From assembly GCF_030348825.1 (NCBI RefSeq), contig NZ_JAUCES010000005.1:2976001-3040000 (forward strand): a DNA stretch of 64,000 nucleotides, read 5' to 3'. Below the pieces are notes generated by a model that ran no database searches, was not told the origin of the DNA, and saw only the letters and a program-made list of their open reading frames with translations. Each line of letters opens with the position of its first letter. Positions within the stretch are counted from its first letter, which is position 1. The stretch comes from Fictibacillus sp. b24. Its GTDB lineage: Bacteria > Bacillota > Bacilli > Bacillales > Fictibacillaceae. A program made the position numbers and the translations under genes. Positions 10,201 through 18,448 of this stretch are shown here, in pieces.

Positions 10201-10639
10201 GGTCGACATATTGCGCAGTAAACGCCTCATTCGTTCGTACTGCCCCTCTATGTGCTAGACCCACGTCCTGACCATAGATAATATCTGCTTTAACGTCAGA
10301 TCCGTTTAGCTCCACAATCCAAAACCAAATGCCACTTTCACTTAGCGTAAACGTGACTTTATAAGAAACGTCTTGATACGTGCCTTCCCAAAACACTGAG
10401 CTGTTATTATGAGAAACCGTGCTTTCTGATTTTGAACCTAAAAGAGGAACCGCTTGAATACCATCCTCTTTAAATAGGCGTAAATATAGATTGTTTAATG
10501 ACCCATCGATCGGGTTACTCATCCATTGATTGATCATCGTATCGTTATATGAAGCCTCGAAAACATCACCACTGCTTAAAAACGTAAATGTATAGTCACC
10601 AGCTTTAATATCAAAGTTACCTTTTGTTATCGTTGTCAT
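7295..10639 (-). CDS. GH94 family phosphorylase, probable 1,2-beta-oligoglucan phosphorylase
   Basis: A 1114-residue cytoplasmic enzyme with the size and layout of 1,2-beta-oligoglucan phosphorylase (the Listeria innocua enzyme is about 1113 residues), larger than the roughly 800-residue cellobiose phosphorylases. It has an N-terminal beta-sandwich region, a helical (alpha/alpha)6 catalytic domain from about residue 600 with YGGAAWGTRDVCQGP, the GDWDDTLQ segment at residues 760-767 that should contain the general-acid Asp, and a C-terminal beta domain. The reaction would be phosphorolysis of beta-1,2-linked glucan chains to alpha-glucose 1-phosphate. Its promoter faces that of the ABC transporter operon. 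The GH94 family is fairly sure; linkage specificity is inferred from length and context. Confidence 0.85.
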   Translation of the reverse strand: MTTITKGNFDIKAGDYTFTFLSSGDVFEASYNDTMINQWMSNPIDGSLNNLYLRLFKEDGIQAVPLLGSKSESTVSHNNSSVFWEGTYQDVSYKVTFTLSESGIWFWIVELNGSDVKADIIYGQDVGLAHRGAVRTNEAFTAQYVDHKVFEDDALGFVVCSRQNQPNGKAFPYLQQGSLTKARGYVTDGFQFFGTSYKETDTPEALYQENMPNEVYQYEFAYIALQSEIIELDGKQQFVFYGCFKEDHPEAVSSVEFRTEIEEAWNKVQNHTNKETTKLEKVKRNDEFDGTLQTADLSLEEVKSLFPERILEEYEGDTLLSFFTPTYEHIVLKEKERIVERPHGHILVTGNNVKLKEETITTTSYMYGIFNSQLVVGNTSFHKMLTNARNALNVMKTSGQRIYVELQGKLQLLTMPSLFEMGFNYTRWYYKTEDEMFIITNFTTIDTPEIELQVRAVSGKQYRFVVTNQVSMNNQEYEVAYKMEKEDNILSFFADDSSDSSKTYENLSYRMKVAGTEMTVKDETIFGENIDSGSASLVVCDLAPATEWTLTVQGLIDGKELPFTEKNAETEIERYREFIRHTNRNFRLTKDGKETHDLQKMNALAHWYTHNMLIHYSVPHGLEQYGGAAWGTRDVCQGPAEYFLATQHYDAVKEILFTVYSHQYEETGNWPQWFMFDQYFKIQQEESHGDIIVWPLKAVTDYLAATNDFDILKEKLPYTTNCDFGFTEKKATLLEHIEKQIDYMKANFLHDTHLSSYGDGDWDDTLQPANPQLKKFMVSSWTVALTYQVMTQFSSLLKKVDKDQAAELGSLAENIKSDYQKYMLSTDVIPGFVYMENADEPKLMLHPSDNTTGINYRLLPMTRSMIAELLTPEQAEAHLNLIMDTFYCPDGVRLMDKPAHYKGGVSTHFKRAEQASNFGREIGLQYVHAHIRFVEAMAKLGKSEEVWSGLEKINPVMIQEKVPNAERRQSNAYFSSSDGDFKTRYEAQDRFGELKDGKAKVKGGWRIYSSGPGIYFNQLISNCLGIRPHGEQLIIDPVLSEDMHGLEMQYMLDEKPVTFVFHKRSKETKSLFVNGQEVESEMYENLYRDGGVVVNRSEFVKKLSADVNTVEIYS

Positions 10640-10786
10640 TGTTTACCCCTCAATTCTGTATCGTAAGTTTGAATGCTGCAGTTTTCACGTCACGGCTGTT
10701 GCCATAGCATCTGTTACCGACGCAAGCTTCTCGTTGCATATCCTCCCAAGAAGTTTCTCAACCTTGTTAAAAGAAATAACATTTTA

Positions 10787-10843
10787 TCGAAACGTTTCAA
10801 TCAAATCCAAGGCGATTATAAGGTGTATTTTACAATGTGTCAA
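10787..10843 (-). promoter_or_regulatory. Promoter and operator of the GH94 phosphorylase
   Basis: Minus strand: TTGACA (10843-10838), 17-bp spacer, TATAAT (10820-10815), then the dyad TTGAAACGTTTCGA (10800-10787) at the start of the transcript, a position suited to repression. The leader to the start codon is about 160 nt and has no obvious gene. Confidence 0.85.
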
Positions 10844-10937
10844 TTTTACTTGATTCTCTCTATATAAAAAGAAAACCCAATAAAACCCTTTGTTTTCAAC
10901 AAATAATGGAAGCCTATAACTTTTTTGCAATTCCATG

Positions 10938-10987
10938 TTGAAAACGATTACAACTTGAATTATAATGTGCTTATCGAAACGTTTCAA
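10938..10987 (+). promoter_or_regulatory. Promoter, cre site and operator of the sugar ABC operon
   Basis: TTGAAA (10938-10943 region), about 17-bp spacer, TATAAT (10961-10966). A cre-like TTGAAAACGATTACAA (10938-10953) covers the -35, and TCGAAACGTTTCAA (10974-10987) follows the -10. The layout fits dual repression by CcpA and the local LacI protein. Confidence 0.8.
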
Positions 10988-11061
10988 CAATAATTTCAAA
11001 GAAAATTCGGGAATATTAAAAATGGAATTGCTTATAAAAGCAAATCATAGGGGGAACTCAC

Positions 11062-12315
11062 ATGAAAAAACGTTGGTTTAAAAAATCGATGGTAACGTCA
11101 ATGGTTGGTGCTCTAGTCCTTTCGGGAGTACTGGCAGGATGCTCTTCAGGTTCTGGCGAAGACGGCAAGACAACGATTACGGTTTGGGGTATGGGAGAAG
11201 AAGCAAAATCACTTCCTAAAATCGCAGAGGAGTTCGAAAAAGAAAATCCAAAGATTGATGTTAAAGTACAAGCACTTCCTTGGGATCAAGCGCATGACAA
11301 ACTATTAACAGCAGTTGCTTCTAAAAAAGGTCCTGATGTTCTTCAAATGGGAACAACATGGATTCCGGAATTCGCAGCAGCTGGCGCATTAAAAGACTTA
11401 ACACCTCATGTAAAAGATTACCCGGAACTTGATCCAAAGCATTTCTTTGAAGGTTCTGTTGAAACGACTAAGTTTGAAGACAAAATGGTTGGCGTACCGT
11501 GGTACGTTGACACACGTTTATTATACTACCGCACAGATCTGCTTGAAAAAGCAGGCTATAAAGAAGCTCCCAAGACTTGGGACGAGCTGAAAGAAGCGGC
11601 TGACAAATTGGCTGACCGCGGCAAAGGTAAATATGGTATCTCGATTGACGCTAAAGAACAAAGTCTATCCTTTATGTTCGCTCGCCAAAATGGTGCTGAA
11701 CTATTAGGACCAAATAACGAGCCGAACTTTAACGATCCTAAGTTTGTTGAAGCAGTAGAATACCTAAACAGCTTCTACGAAAGCGGAGCTGCACCTAAGG
11801 AAGAACTAGGAATGGATATCATTCAAGGTTTCCGTGGAGAAGGAATTCTTCCAATGTTCATCAGTGGCCCTTGGATGATCAAGCTGATCAACGACCAAGC
11901 ACCTGATTTAGAAGGCAAATGGGCAACGGCTGTACTTCCAGCAAAAGAAAACAACATCTCAGCGCTTGGCGGATCGAACCTTTCTGTATTCGAGCACACT
12001 AAGCATGAAAAAGAAGCATTGAAGTTTGCAGCGTACATGAGTAAACCTGAAACACAGTTAAAGTGGATGGAAATGACGAACTCCCTCCCTGCAACACAAA
12101 AAGCTTGGGAAGATGAGTCACTTACTGGTAACGAATATTACAAAGCTTTCGGTGAACAAATGAAATCTTCACAGCCAATGCCAGTTATTAAGCAATGGGA
12201 AGAAATCGCTCAAACGTATTTAAAGAGCTTTGAGAAAATCTACCGCGGCGGAGCAGATGTTCAAAAAGAATTGGACAATTTCGATAAAAAAGCTGAAGAG
12301 ATTTTAAAGAAATAA
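11062..12315 (+). CDS. Sugar ABC transporter substrate-binding lipoprotein
   Basis: A 417-residue family 1 solute-binding protein anchored to the outer face of the membrane. It has a type II signal peptide ending in the lipobox LAGC, then a two-lobed binding protein (TITVWGMGEEAKSLPKIAEEF near the mature start, typical of MalE/MsmE-like proteins). It is first in an operon with two permeases. With a GH94 phosphorylase divergent from it, the ligand is probably a beta-glucan oligosaccharide such as sophorooligosaccharides. The start has AGGGGG upstream. Confidence 0.92.
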   Translation: MKKRWFKKSMVTSMVGALVLSGVLAGCSSGSGEDGKTTITVWGMGEEAKSLPKIAEEFEKENPKIDVKVQALPWDQAHDKLLTAVASKKGPDVLQMGTTWIPEFAAAGALKDLTPHVKDYPELDPKHFFEGSVETTKFEDKMVGVPWYVDTRLLYYRTDLLEKAGYKEAPKTWDELKEAADKLADRGKGKYGISIDAKEQSLSFMFARQNGAELLGPNNEPNFNDPKFVEAVEYLNSFYESGAAPKEELGMDIIQGFRGEGILPMFISGPWMIKLINDQAPDLEGKWATAVLPAKENNISALGGSNLSVFEHTKHEKEALKFAAYMSKPETQLKWMEMTNSLPATQKAWEDESLTGNEYYKAFGEQMKSSQPMPVIKQWEEIAQTYLKSFEKIYRGGADVQKELDNFDKKAEEILKK

Positions 12316-12334
12316 CATCTGGTTGACGAAGGTT

Positions 12335-12367
12335 TAACGAGCAGTTCATCCTGCTCGTTACCTTTTT
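12335..12367 (+). terminator. Intercistronic hairpin between binding protein and permeases
   Basis: TAACGAGCAG / CTGCTCGTTA stem (12335-12344, 12351-12360) with loop TTCATC, then CCTTTTT. It probably lets only part of transcription continue into the permeases, so the binding protein is made in excess. Confidence 0.75.
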
Positions 12368-12403
12368 ATTGTCAATTGGGTAATGTTGAAGGATGTGAAA
12401 AAC

Positions 12404-13288
12404 ATGAAAAGCTATTCAAAAACAACTCCTTACCTCTTCATTGGACCAGCTCTTGCTTTATTGGCGTTATTTTCTCTTTTCCCCATTGTTCTTGCATTGG
12501 TGATTAGTTTTACTGATATTGATCTAGCTGGACTGGCAGACTATTCAAATATTAGCTTTATTGGCATCGAGAACTATATAAATATCTTTCAAGATCCTAT
12601 TTTCTTAAAATCAATTGGGAATACCATCTTTTATGTCGTGTTTGGTGTTCCGCTAGTTATCGCATGTTCACTTGGTATCGCACTTTTAATTAACTTTGGT
12701 ACAGCTCGCATCTTTAAGGCTTTTCGACTTGTATTTTATATGCCTTCCATTACGAACGTTGTTGCGGTAGCTGTCGTGTGGACATACCTCTATAACCCGC
12801 AGTTCGGTTTGTTTAATTATCTGTTAGGCTTAGTTGGCATTCCTGCTATCCCTTGGCTGCAGGATCCAACAATTGCAAAAGGTTCTCTGATCGCATTAGC
12901 CGTTTGGCGTGCAATCGGTGTGAACATGATTATTTTCTTAGCTGCGCTGCAAGGTATACCGAAAACGTATTATGAAGCAGCTCAGCTCGATGGAGCAAAT
13001 AACTGGAAACAGCTAACGAAGATTACGATCCCACTTCTTCGTTACGCGATTTTCTTCGTATCGATCACAACGATGATCGGATGGGTTCAGTTCTTCGAGG
13101 AACCATTTGTTATGACAAACGGCGGACCGCTGGATAGTACGACATCTGTTGCATTATTTATCTACAGAAACGGATTCCAGTTAAGCAACTTCGGTTATGC
13201 AGCTGCAGGATCGTTCGTTCTGTTTGTTACCATTATTATCATTACGATGATTCAGTTCCGATTGCAAAAGAAAGATACCGACATTTAA
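12404..13288 (+). CDS. Sugar ABC transporter permease (MalF-like)
   Basis: An inner-membrane permease of about 294 residues with six helices and the cytoplasmic EAA loop EAAQLDGANNWKQLTKITIPLL near residues 190-211, which contacts the ATPase. The ATG at 12404 is preferred over the in-frame ATG at 12383 because GAAGGATG precedes it and 12383 has no ribosome site. It works with the next gene. No ATPase gene lies in the locus, so a shared MsmK/UgpC-type ATPase elsewhere is expected. Confidence 0.92.
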   Translation: MKSYSKTTPYLFIGPALALLALFSLFPIVLALVISFTDIDLAGLADYSNISFIGIENYINIFQDPIFLKSIGNTIFYVVFGVPLVIACSLGIALLINFGTARIFKAFRLVFYMPSITNVVAVAVVWTYLYNPQFGLFNYLLGLVGIPAIPWLQDPTIAKGSLIALAVWRAIGVNMIIFLAALQGIPKTYYEAAQLDGANNWKQLTKITIPLLRYAIFFVSITTMIGWVQFFEEPFVMTNGGPLDSTTSVALFIYRNGFQLSNFGYAAAGSFVLFVTIIIITMIQFRLQKKDTDI

Positions 13289-13304
13289 GACGTGAGGTGA
13301 GAAC

Positions 13305-14147
13305 ATGAAAACAAAAGCATCTGATGCAAAAAAAGCATACAGAATTCAGCAGTGGATCGCAGGAATCATATTAACGCTTGGTGGACTGTTAGTTGCCATC
13401 CCGTTTATCTGGATGATTCTTTCTGCGTTCAAACCTGAAAGTGAAGTACTTCAGCTCACTCCAACACTGTGGCCTGAAACCTTTACAGCGGATAACTTCA
13501 TCTATCTGTTTGAAAACATGAACTTTGCTGTTTATTTGCGCAATACGATCATCATTGTCCTCTGTTCTTTCGTCGGCCTGTTCTTTAATGCGATGGCTGG
13601 ATATGCGTTCGCTAAGTACAAGTTTAAGGGCAGAGAGAAACTTTTCTATCTCGTACTTGCGACTATGATGATTCCTGGACAAGTAACAATGATACCCGTG
13701 TACTTAATTCTGAACCAGATGGGGTTAACGAACACAATGGCGGGGATTGTGCTGCCTGGTTTAGTTGGTGCATTCAGCATCTTCTTATTCCGACAGTTTA
13801 TGTCCACGATCCCAGATGAACTGCTTGAAGCGGCTCGGCTTGACGGCGCTAGCGAGTTCCGCGTTTTTATGCAGCTAGTCCTGCCGATCTCAAAACCGAT
13901 CATGGCCGTTCAAGGAATATTAACTTTTATTGCTGGTTGGAACAGTTTCTTATGGCCATTGATTATCGCAAATGATGAGAGTTTATATACGTTATCTGTT
14001 GGTTTATCCCTATTGAAAGGGCAATACGGAGGAAACTTCGCACTGCAGATGGCTGGTTCTACCTTCATGGTCGTACCGATTGTGATTATCTTTATCATCT
14101 TCCAAAAGCACATTATCGAAGGCTATACAATTTCAGGAATGAAGTAA
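13305..14147 (+). CDS. Sugar ABC transporter permease (MalG-like)
   Basis: A 280-residue permease with six helices and an EAA loop, EAARLDGASEFRVFMQLVLP near residues 176-195. It is the second permease of the heterodimer and the last gene of the operon, followed by a strong terminator. GAGGTGAG lies before the ATG. It belongs to the carbohydrate uptake (CUT1) class with the adjacent binding protein. Confidence 0.92.
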   Translation: MKTKASDAKKAYRIQQWIAGIILTLGGLLVAIPFIWMILSAFKPESEVLQLTPTLWPETFTADNFIYLFENMNFAVYLRNTIIIVLCSFVGLFFNAMAGYAFAKYKFKGREKLFYLVLATMMIPGQVTMIPVYLILNQMGLTNTMAGIVLPGLVGAFSIFLFRQFMSTIPDELLEAARLDGASEFRVFMQLVLPISKPIMAVQGILTFIAGWNSFLWPLIIANDESLYTLSVGLSLLKGQYGGNFALQMAGSTFMVVPIVIIFIIFQKHIIEGYTISGMK

Positions 14148-14150
14148 AAA

Positions 14151-14190
14151 AAGAGGAGCAGACCTATACTCTAGGTCTGCTTCTTTTTTT
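14151..14190 (+). terminator. Terminator of the sugar ABC operon
   Basis: GCAGACCTA / TAGGTCTGC stem (14158-14166, 14172-14180) followed by TTCTTTTTTT. Confidence 0.9.
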
Positions 14191-14228
14191 AGAATGCTCG
14201 TTAGGGAATGTGGATTTTTGTCGAAAAG

Positions 14229-14359
14229 CCTATAAAAAGATTTGAGGGACTATAATTTTTTTTGAAGGACTATAAATTTTTTTAAAGGCCTATAAATATT
14301 TCTGAGGGCCTATAAAAGTTAAACTAGGGCCCATAAAAACAAAATGCGGACATTATAAA
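14229..14359. repeat. Tandem array of degenerate 20-bp units (array 1)
   Basis: Six units and a partial seventh. TATAA-type heads begin at 14231, 14251, 14271, 14291, 14311 and 14332 (spacing 20, 20, 20, 20, 21). Each is preceded by GGAC or GGCC and followed by a T-rich body. Unit pattern: GG(A/G)C-TATAAA-T-rich-GAG. The array starts 39 bp after the sugar operon terminator, and its last partial unit contains the stop of the convergent dehydrogenase gene. Unlike a CRISPR array, there are no unique spacers. Confidence 0.85.
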
Positions 14360-15978
14360 GCTCCTTGAAGCACTTTTTCCCTTGCAACCGTCTGAAAAGC
14401 TTTAAAAAACGAATCGCAAAACGCATCCCATTCCTCTGCAGCCTGTATAGATTCCTCACTCACTTCCCCGCATACAGGTCTTTGCAATAGATCGGTCAAT
14501 TGATCCGAAAACTTGCTGATTGTTTCATCTGTAGCACCTTGGAGAACATTTCTAACAAATTCAGCAGGCGGATACCAATCTGTTACTCGCTCGATGTCAC
14601 GGTAAATTTGAGTTAACAAAAGATTGCGTGGTCCTTCCCATTGCTCGTTAACGACAACATCACGAAAAATGCGAGGCAGTGATGAGAACTCCTCCATCAC
14701 CCCGTGACCGCCGAACACAGAAATAGCATCACGTAATATGTCTGCACCCTCATTGGTTACACAAATCTTTTGCAGCAAAATAAGCTCTCTTAAGTTAAAA
14801 AGCTTTTTACGAAGCTCTTCAGGCTGATCCTTTGGAATACCTGCATTCAGCGGTTGATGTAAACTGAGGAAAATGTCGTATATTTTAAACGCTCCTGCCG
14901 TTGTGCGTTCGGCTGCATTCTCTAATCTTAGTAATGTTCTTGCCGAAAGCGGATAGTCTTTAACCTTCTTACCAAAAACCGTTCGGAAATCACCGTAAAG
15001 TTTCGCTTCTCTAGCTGCTCGCAGCATAAAACCCGCACAAGCAATACCGATCTCTAGCCTTGATAATGTCAGCACAATACCCGCTGCAACGGCAACACCT
15101 TTCCCGGCAGGTCCTACAGGATACGCGAGTGCGCCATCATACTGAATTTCACCTGTTGGAAGTTCTGCTGTTCCCATCTTCCATTTAATTCTGTTGATTT
15201 GATAGCTGTTTCTTTTTTCCTTTACTTTGTTACCAGGCAGCCATGACGGAACAATGAATGTAGATACCTTATCTGATCCTGTGATTTTCGCTGTTACGAC
15301 CGAATAATCAGCATGCGCAACAGAACAGAAGAACTTGTTTCCATACAAACGGTAGTTCTTTTCGTCAGGAACAGCTTCAAGAACATTCGCCGGAAGGTCT
15401 GATCCGCCTTGGATTTCTGACATGAATTGTGCACCAATCGCAAAATCCCCGTCTATCCCTTCTTTTGTATGTTGTAAAATTTGCTGGAGTTCAGGGTGAT
15501 CTCCATTTGGATATTGCTCGAGCAGTGCGATCAATCCAATCGTGCATGTTAACGGGCAAGCAACTCCCGCCTCACCTAATTGGTGAATTAACATTCTTTT
15601 AACAAAGCTTTCCCAAGGTGCCATTTTATTCGAAAAGAGTCCTTCTCCAAACACTTCTTTCTCTAGGAGGTGCATTTCCTGCGGGCGGACAATCCGATCA
15701 ATGCGATTATTGAACGCGTCATAATGAAGCATATATGGACGTACTTCCGGTCTTGCGTTCTGCTCCGCCAGATTGTTCCACTTAGAAGAAACGACAGGGG
15801 AAAAAGAAAGGATGGCGTTATGTATGTAGTCAAAATTTGTGCCGGTAAACCTTTTAACCGCCTTTTGCAGAAAGTGTTCATCTCGGTACCAATCCAGGTT
15901 ATCGCGCTTAAGCAAAAACGCATCAAACGTATAGGGGTTCTTCCCTTTTACAACATGATCTTGGGAAGCAATGTTCAT
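14353..15978 (-). CDS. Acyl-CoA dehydrogenase family protein (AidB-like)
   Basis: A 541-residue flavoprotein of the AidB branch of acyl-CoA dehydrogenases. Visible are FMSEIQGGSDLPANV near residues 186-200 (the FAD/substrate loop), the helical C-terminal domain with GGHGVMEE near 409 and NEQWEGPRNLLL near 428, which corresponds to the NxxxWEG element of AidB-type enzymes. The physiological substrate of this branch is uncertain, and AidB itself is linked to alkylation protection. It lies 25 nt after the amidase gene and is probably co-transcribed. AAGGAG lies before ATG 15978. Confidence 0.88.
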   Translation of the reverse strand: MNIASQDHVVKGKNPYTFDAFLLKRDNLDWYRDEHFLQKAVKRFTGTNFDYIHNAILSFSPVVSSKWNNLAEQNARPEVRPYMLHYDAFNNRIDRIVRPQEMHLLEKEVFGEGLFSNKMAPWESFVKRMLIHQLGEAGVACPLTCTIGLIALLEQYPNGDHPELQQILQHTKEGIDGDFAIGAQFMSEIQGGSDLPANVLEAVPDEKNYRLYGNKFFCSVAHADYSVVTAKITGSDKVSTFIVPSWLPGNKVKEKRNSYQINRIKWKMGTAELPTGEIQYDGALAYPVGPAGKGVAVAAGIVLTLSRLEIGIACAGFMLRAAREAKLYGDFRTVFGKKVKDYPLSARTLLRLENAAERTTAGAFKIYDIFLSLHQPLNAGIPKDQPEELRKKLFNLRELILLQKICVTNEGADILRDAISVFGGHGVMEEFSSLPRIFRDVVVNEQWEGPRNLLLTQIYRDIERVTDWYPPAEFVRNVLQGATDETISKFSDQLTDLLQRPVCGEVSEESIQAAEEWDAFCDSFFKAFQTVAREKVLQGAL

Positions 15979-16003
15979 ACATATCCACTCCTTTTTTGGG
16001 GAT

Positions 16004-16807
16004 TTAAAACTGCTCCAGTTCGGACAATAATATGCCCTTTTTAGTTAACAGAATTTCACTTTCTTTCTCAAAACCTAACATCAATTTTATTTTATTTTCT
16101 AAAAATGAAAATTGGAATTTTTTATTAAAATCTCTTTTGATTGTAAAATAAACAGTATTTTCTTCCGAACAAAAAATAAGAGAGAGCTGAGTAGGGTAAT
16201 TCCCTTCCTTTTGAGCTGTTTTTCTAAGTATGTTTAATCCTTCTTCTGCTGAAAATTCAGCGTCACTGTTCTGAATTTCTGAATAAATCTTTTTATAACG
16301 CTCACTTCCTGGCCCATCCAATGTTTCGAGATTTTGATCCAAATGATCTATCACTGAAAAGTTAGTGAGGACCATACAATCAGTTTTTGCATCATTTGAG
16401 TCTAAAAATTGTCTGCCGGGCTCAACAATATAAGACATCTGATTCGGAGCAGCTATTAAACTATGAACGCTATAGTCTGGTACATTGACAATCTCTTTTT
16501 CCCGAAGATAAGCTGGAAGTGCTGAGGCATCTACTTTTCCTGATAGCACTTCCTCAAATAGCCTCATTATATGTACACATTTCTTCCCTCTTCTATATCT
16601 GCCCTCCTCATTTGGGTCTACCATTTGCAGATTCATAAACGTACCCTTTTTGTTTAGACCGAAAGCAGGCAAAAACCGTCCATTTTCCTTTTGTGAGATG
16701 ATAAGCTGACCCTCACCTGCTAACGACATCTTAATGGGGCGTGTTGATATATCAAAGTTCATTCCGATGTATGTTTTTTTCCTGTGTAAAACAAAGCTTG
16801 TACACAT
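16004..16807 (-). CDS. Linear amide C-N hydrolase (penicillin V acylase/bile salt hydrolase superfamily)
   Basis: A 267-residue N-terminal-nucleophile hydrolase. After removal of Met1, Cys2 (MCTSF) would be the catalytic nucleophile; GMNFD at residues 15-19 provides the conserved Asn/Asp region. The family cleaves amides such as penicillin V, N-acyl homoserine lactones or conjugated bile acids; the substrate here is unknown. No signal peptide is visible, so it is probably cytoplasmic. It is first in a two-gene unit with the AidB-like dehydrogenase. Confidence 0.85.
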   Translation of the reverse strand: MCTSFVLHRKKTYIGMNFDISTRPIKMSLAGEGQLIISQKENGRFLPAFGLNKKGTFMNLQMVDPNEEGRYRRGKKCVHIMRLFEEVLSGKVDASALPAYLREKEIVNVPDYSVHSLIAAPNQMSYIVEPGRQFLDSNDAKTDCMVLTNFSVIDHLDQNLETLDGPGSERYKKIYSEIQNSDAEFSAEEGLNILRKTAQKEGNYPTQLSLIFCSEENTVYFTIKRDFNKKFQFSFLENKIKLMLGFEKESEILLTKKGILLSELEQF

Positions 16808-16937
16808 TTTGAAACCACTTCCTCATATTATGTAAAATCTTACAGTTGTTAGTTCGACATAACGAGAGTGAACCCTTTTTGTAAATTGTTAGCCGTTCAC
16901 CCATAGATGCCTAGTATGATAGACAGCACTTTGACAC

Positions 16938-16974
16938 ATAAAAAAACACCCTCATCCACAAGGATTTTGGGTGC
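16938..16974 (-). terminator. Terminator of the secreted hydrolase gene
   Basis: Minus strand: CACCC...ATCC / GGAT...GGGTG interrupted stem (16974-16947), then TTTTTTTAT. Confidence 0.75.
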
Positions 16975-16983
16975 TGAAATACT

Positions 16984-18336
16984 TTATTGAATGGAAAACA
17001 CTTCTTTTTCAAGCAATTCTTCAGGTTTTTTACCGATTGGGTCTTGGTGGAAGTAGTCTCGAATCACGCCATCTTTTAAATAGTTGGCGATGGAAACCAT
17101 GATCATTCCCTGATCGAGTGCTAGGTACGCTTTAGCGATCTCGCCAGTCTCGACGTTAACAGAATCATAGAATCCATACTTGCTGTACGTGTTTAGCTCT
17201 TTTAATGCTTTAATGTTTGTTCGAACTGCTTCAGGATCGTAATCTAATGCTAGGAATGAGGCATGCGCAGTAACGGTTGCACCATCTTTGTATCCAGACG
17301 TTCCTAGCGGTGTTGCTGCAAATTCGCTGTAACCATCAGGAGTAGCCGCAGGTGAGAAGCCCCACGCTGGGTATCCTTTTTCTCTTGCAAATGCTTGCTG
17401 TAATTCAACGTGGCGTTTATTGTTAAGCCCAAGCGCGTTCTTGCCTAGATCTTTCTCTTTTAGAACAATTCCTGGCATAAGGCTTTCAAACATGCTGCCG
17501 CCCCAGCTTGGAACAAACTTTACGCCATTGTATTCATAGTGACCTTCAAAAACGGACACTCCATCATATTCATGTGTTTCACCTTGCGGAATTTGACCTT
17601 GCCAGTCCCACTCTTTTGGCATTGTTCGGTACATCTTCCACCAGTGATCGCTCGGTACATCACCTTTTCCAATCGAGATGTAACTCGCTACACGAGGTTC
17701 TGTATTAAACAATCCGTAATGATGATCGGTTAATTTGCCTTGAGCAACATCATATCCTCCGCGGAATTGACCGACTTCAGGATCATATAATGTCGTGTAG
17801 TTCATGTTTTCTACCAACTTACTTGTTTGAGGATTCAACTCATCATAAGCTTGTCCAACTACGATCAAGCCTGCAGACAGCCATCCGTTATCAACTTGAG
17901 AGATAAATTGCCCCCAGTCTTTCTTAATTGAGCCGTCGTTCGTGTTGTACCAGTTATAAAAAAGACCGTTCCATTTTTCCAGCTTTTCTACTGTATTTAG
18001 TGTGACTTGGATGCGTTTAACCGCTTCATTTTTCGTGATGATTCCTAACTGTTGAGCAGATACTGTACTCATCATATACATCCCGATGTTCGTTGGAGAT
18101 GTGTGAGTTGCGTCTTTCTTACCCTCTGCTGTATATCTCGTTTCATCATATGTCATTCCAGTTTTTGGATCTGTATGATCTTGATAAAACGTATATGTTT
18201 TTGCTGCAATCGCTTTCAATTCTGCGTTAAAAGCTATGTCTTTGCCTAAATCAGTTGCTGATGCAGTAGGTGTTACCCACAAGTTTGCAAAGAGACTAAA
18301 CATTAGCAAAAAGCTTATAATCTTGGCTGCTTTCAT
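16984..18336 (-). CDS. Secreted glucoamylase-like glycoside hydrolase, candidate beta-1,2-glucanase (GH144)
   Basis: A 450-residue secreted protein: Sec signal peptide to about residue 27 (AxA-type site near TASATD), then an (alpha/alpha)6 catalytic domain resembling the glucoamylase-like family (PF10091), which includes GH144 endo-beta-1,2-glucanases. Family signatures are PAWGFSPAATPDGY, KYGFYDSVN and YLALDQGMI in the C-terminal third. Its promoter has the same GAAACGTTTC dyad as the phosphorylase and ABC operons, plus a cre-like site, which ties it to that locus although the gene is 2.8 kb away. Role inferred: outside-the-cell cleavage of beta-1,2-glucan for import. The family is fairly sure; the linkage is inferred. 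Confidence 0.8.
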   Translation of the reverse strand: MKAAKIISFLLMFSLFANLWVTPTASATDLGKDIAFNAELKAIAAKTYTFYQDHTDPKTGMTYDETRYTAEGKKDATHTSPTNIGMYMMSTVSAQQLGIITKNEAVKRIQVTLNTVEKLEKWNGLFYNWYNTNDGSIKKDWGQFISQVDNGWLSAGLIVVGQAYDELNPQTSKLVENMNYTTLYDPEVGQFRGGYDVAQGKLTDHHYGLFNTEPRVASYISIGKGDVPSDHWWKMYRTMPKEWDWQGQIPQGETHEYDGVSVFEGHYEYNGVKFVPSWGGSMFESLMPGIVLKEKDLGKNALGLNNKRHVELQQAFAREKGYPAWGFSPAATPDGYSEFAATPLGTSGYKDGATVTAHASFLALDYDPEAVRTNIKALKELNTYSKYGFYDSVNVETGEIAKAYLALDQGMIMVSIANYLKDGVIRDYFHQDPIGKKPEELLEKEVFSIQ

Positions 18337-18374
18337 GGGGTGCTGCTCCTCTCTGTTTTTAATGAAATATTCTT

Positions 18375-18398
18375 TCGAAACGTTTCACTAACATTTTA
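18375..18398 (-). promoter_or_regulatory. Operator and -10 of the secreted hydrolase
   Basis: Minus strand: -10 TAAAAT (18398-18393) with a weak TTATTT 17 bp upstream, then GTGAAACGTTTCGA (18388-18375), the same dyad found at the phosphorylase and ABC promoters. Confidence 0.7.
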
Positions 18399-18448
18399 TC
18401 ACTTTTACCATAATGAAATAAGGTTTTTCATCATTTTCGGCCATAAGT

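Noticed and set aside
14229-14359. Possible CRISPR array
   Set aside because: The units are contiguous and only 20-21 bp long, without unique spacers and without cas genes anywhere in the window.
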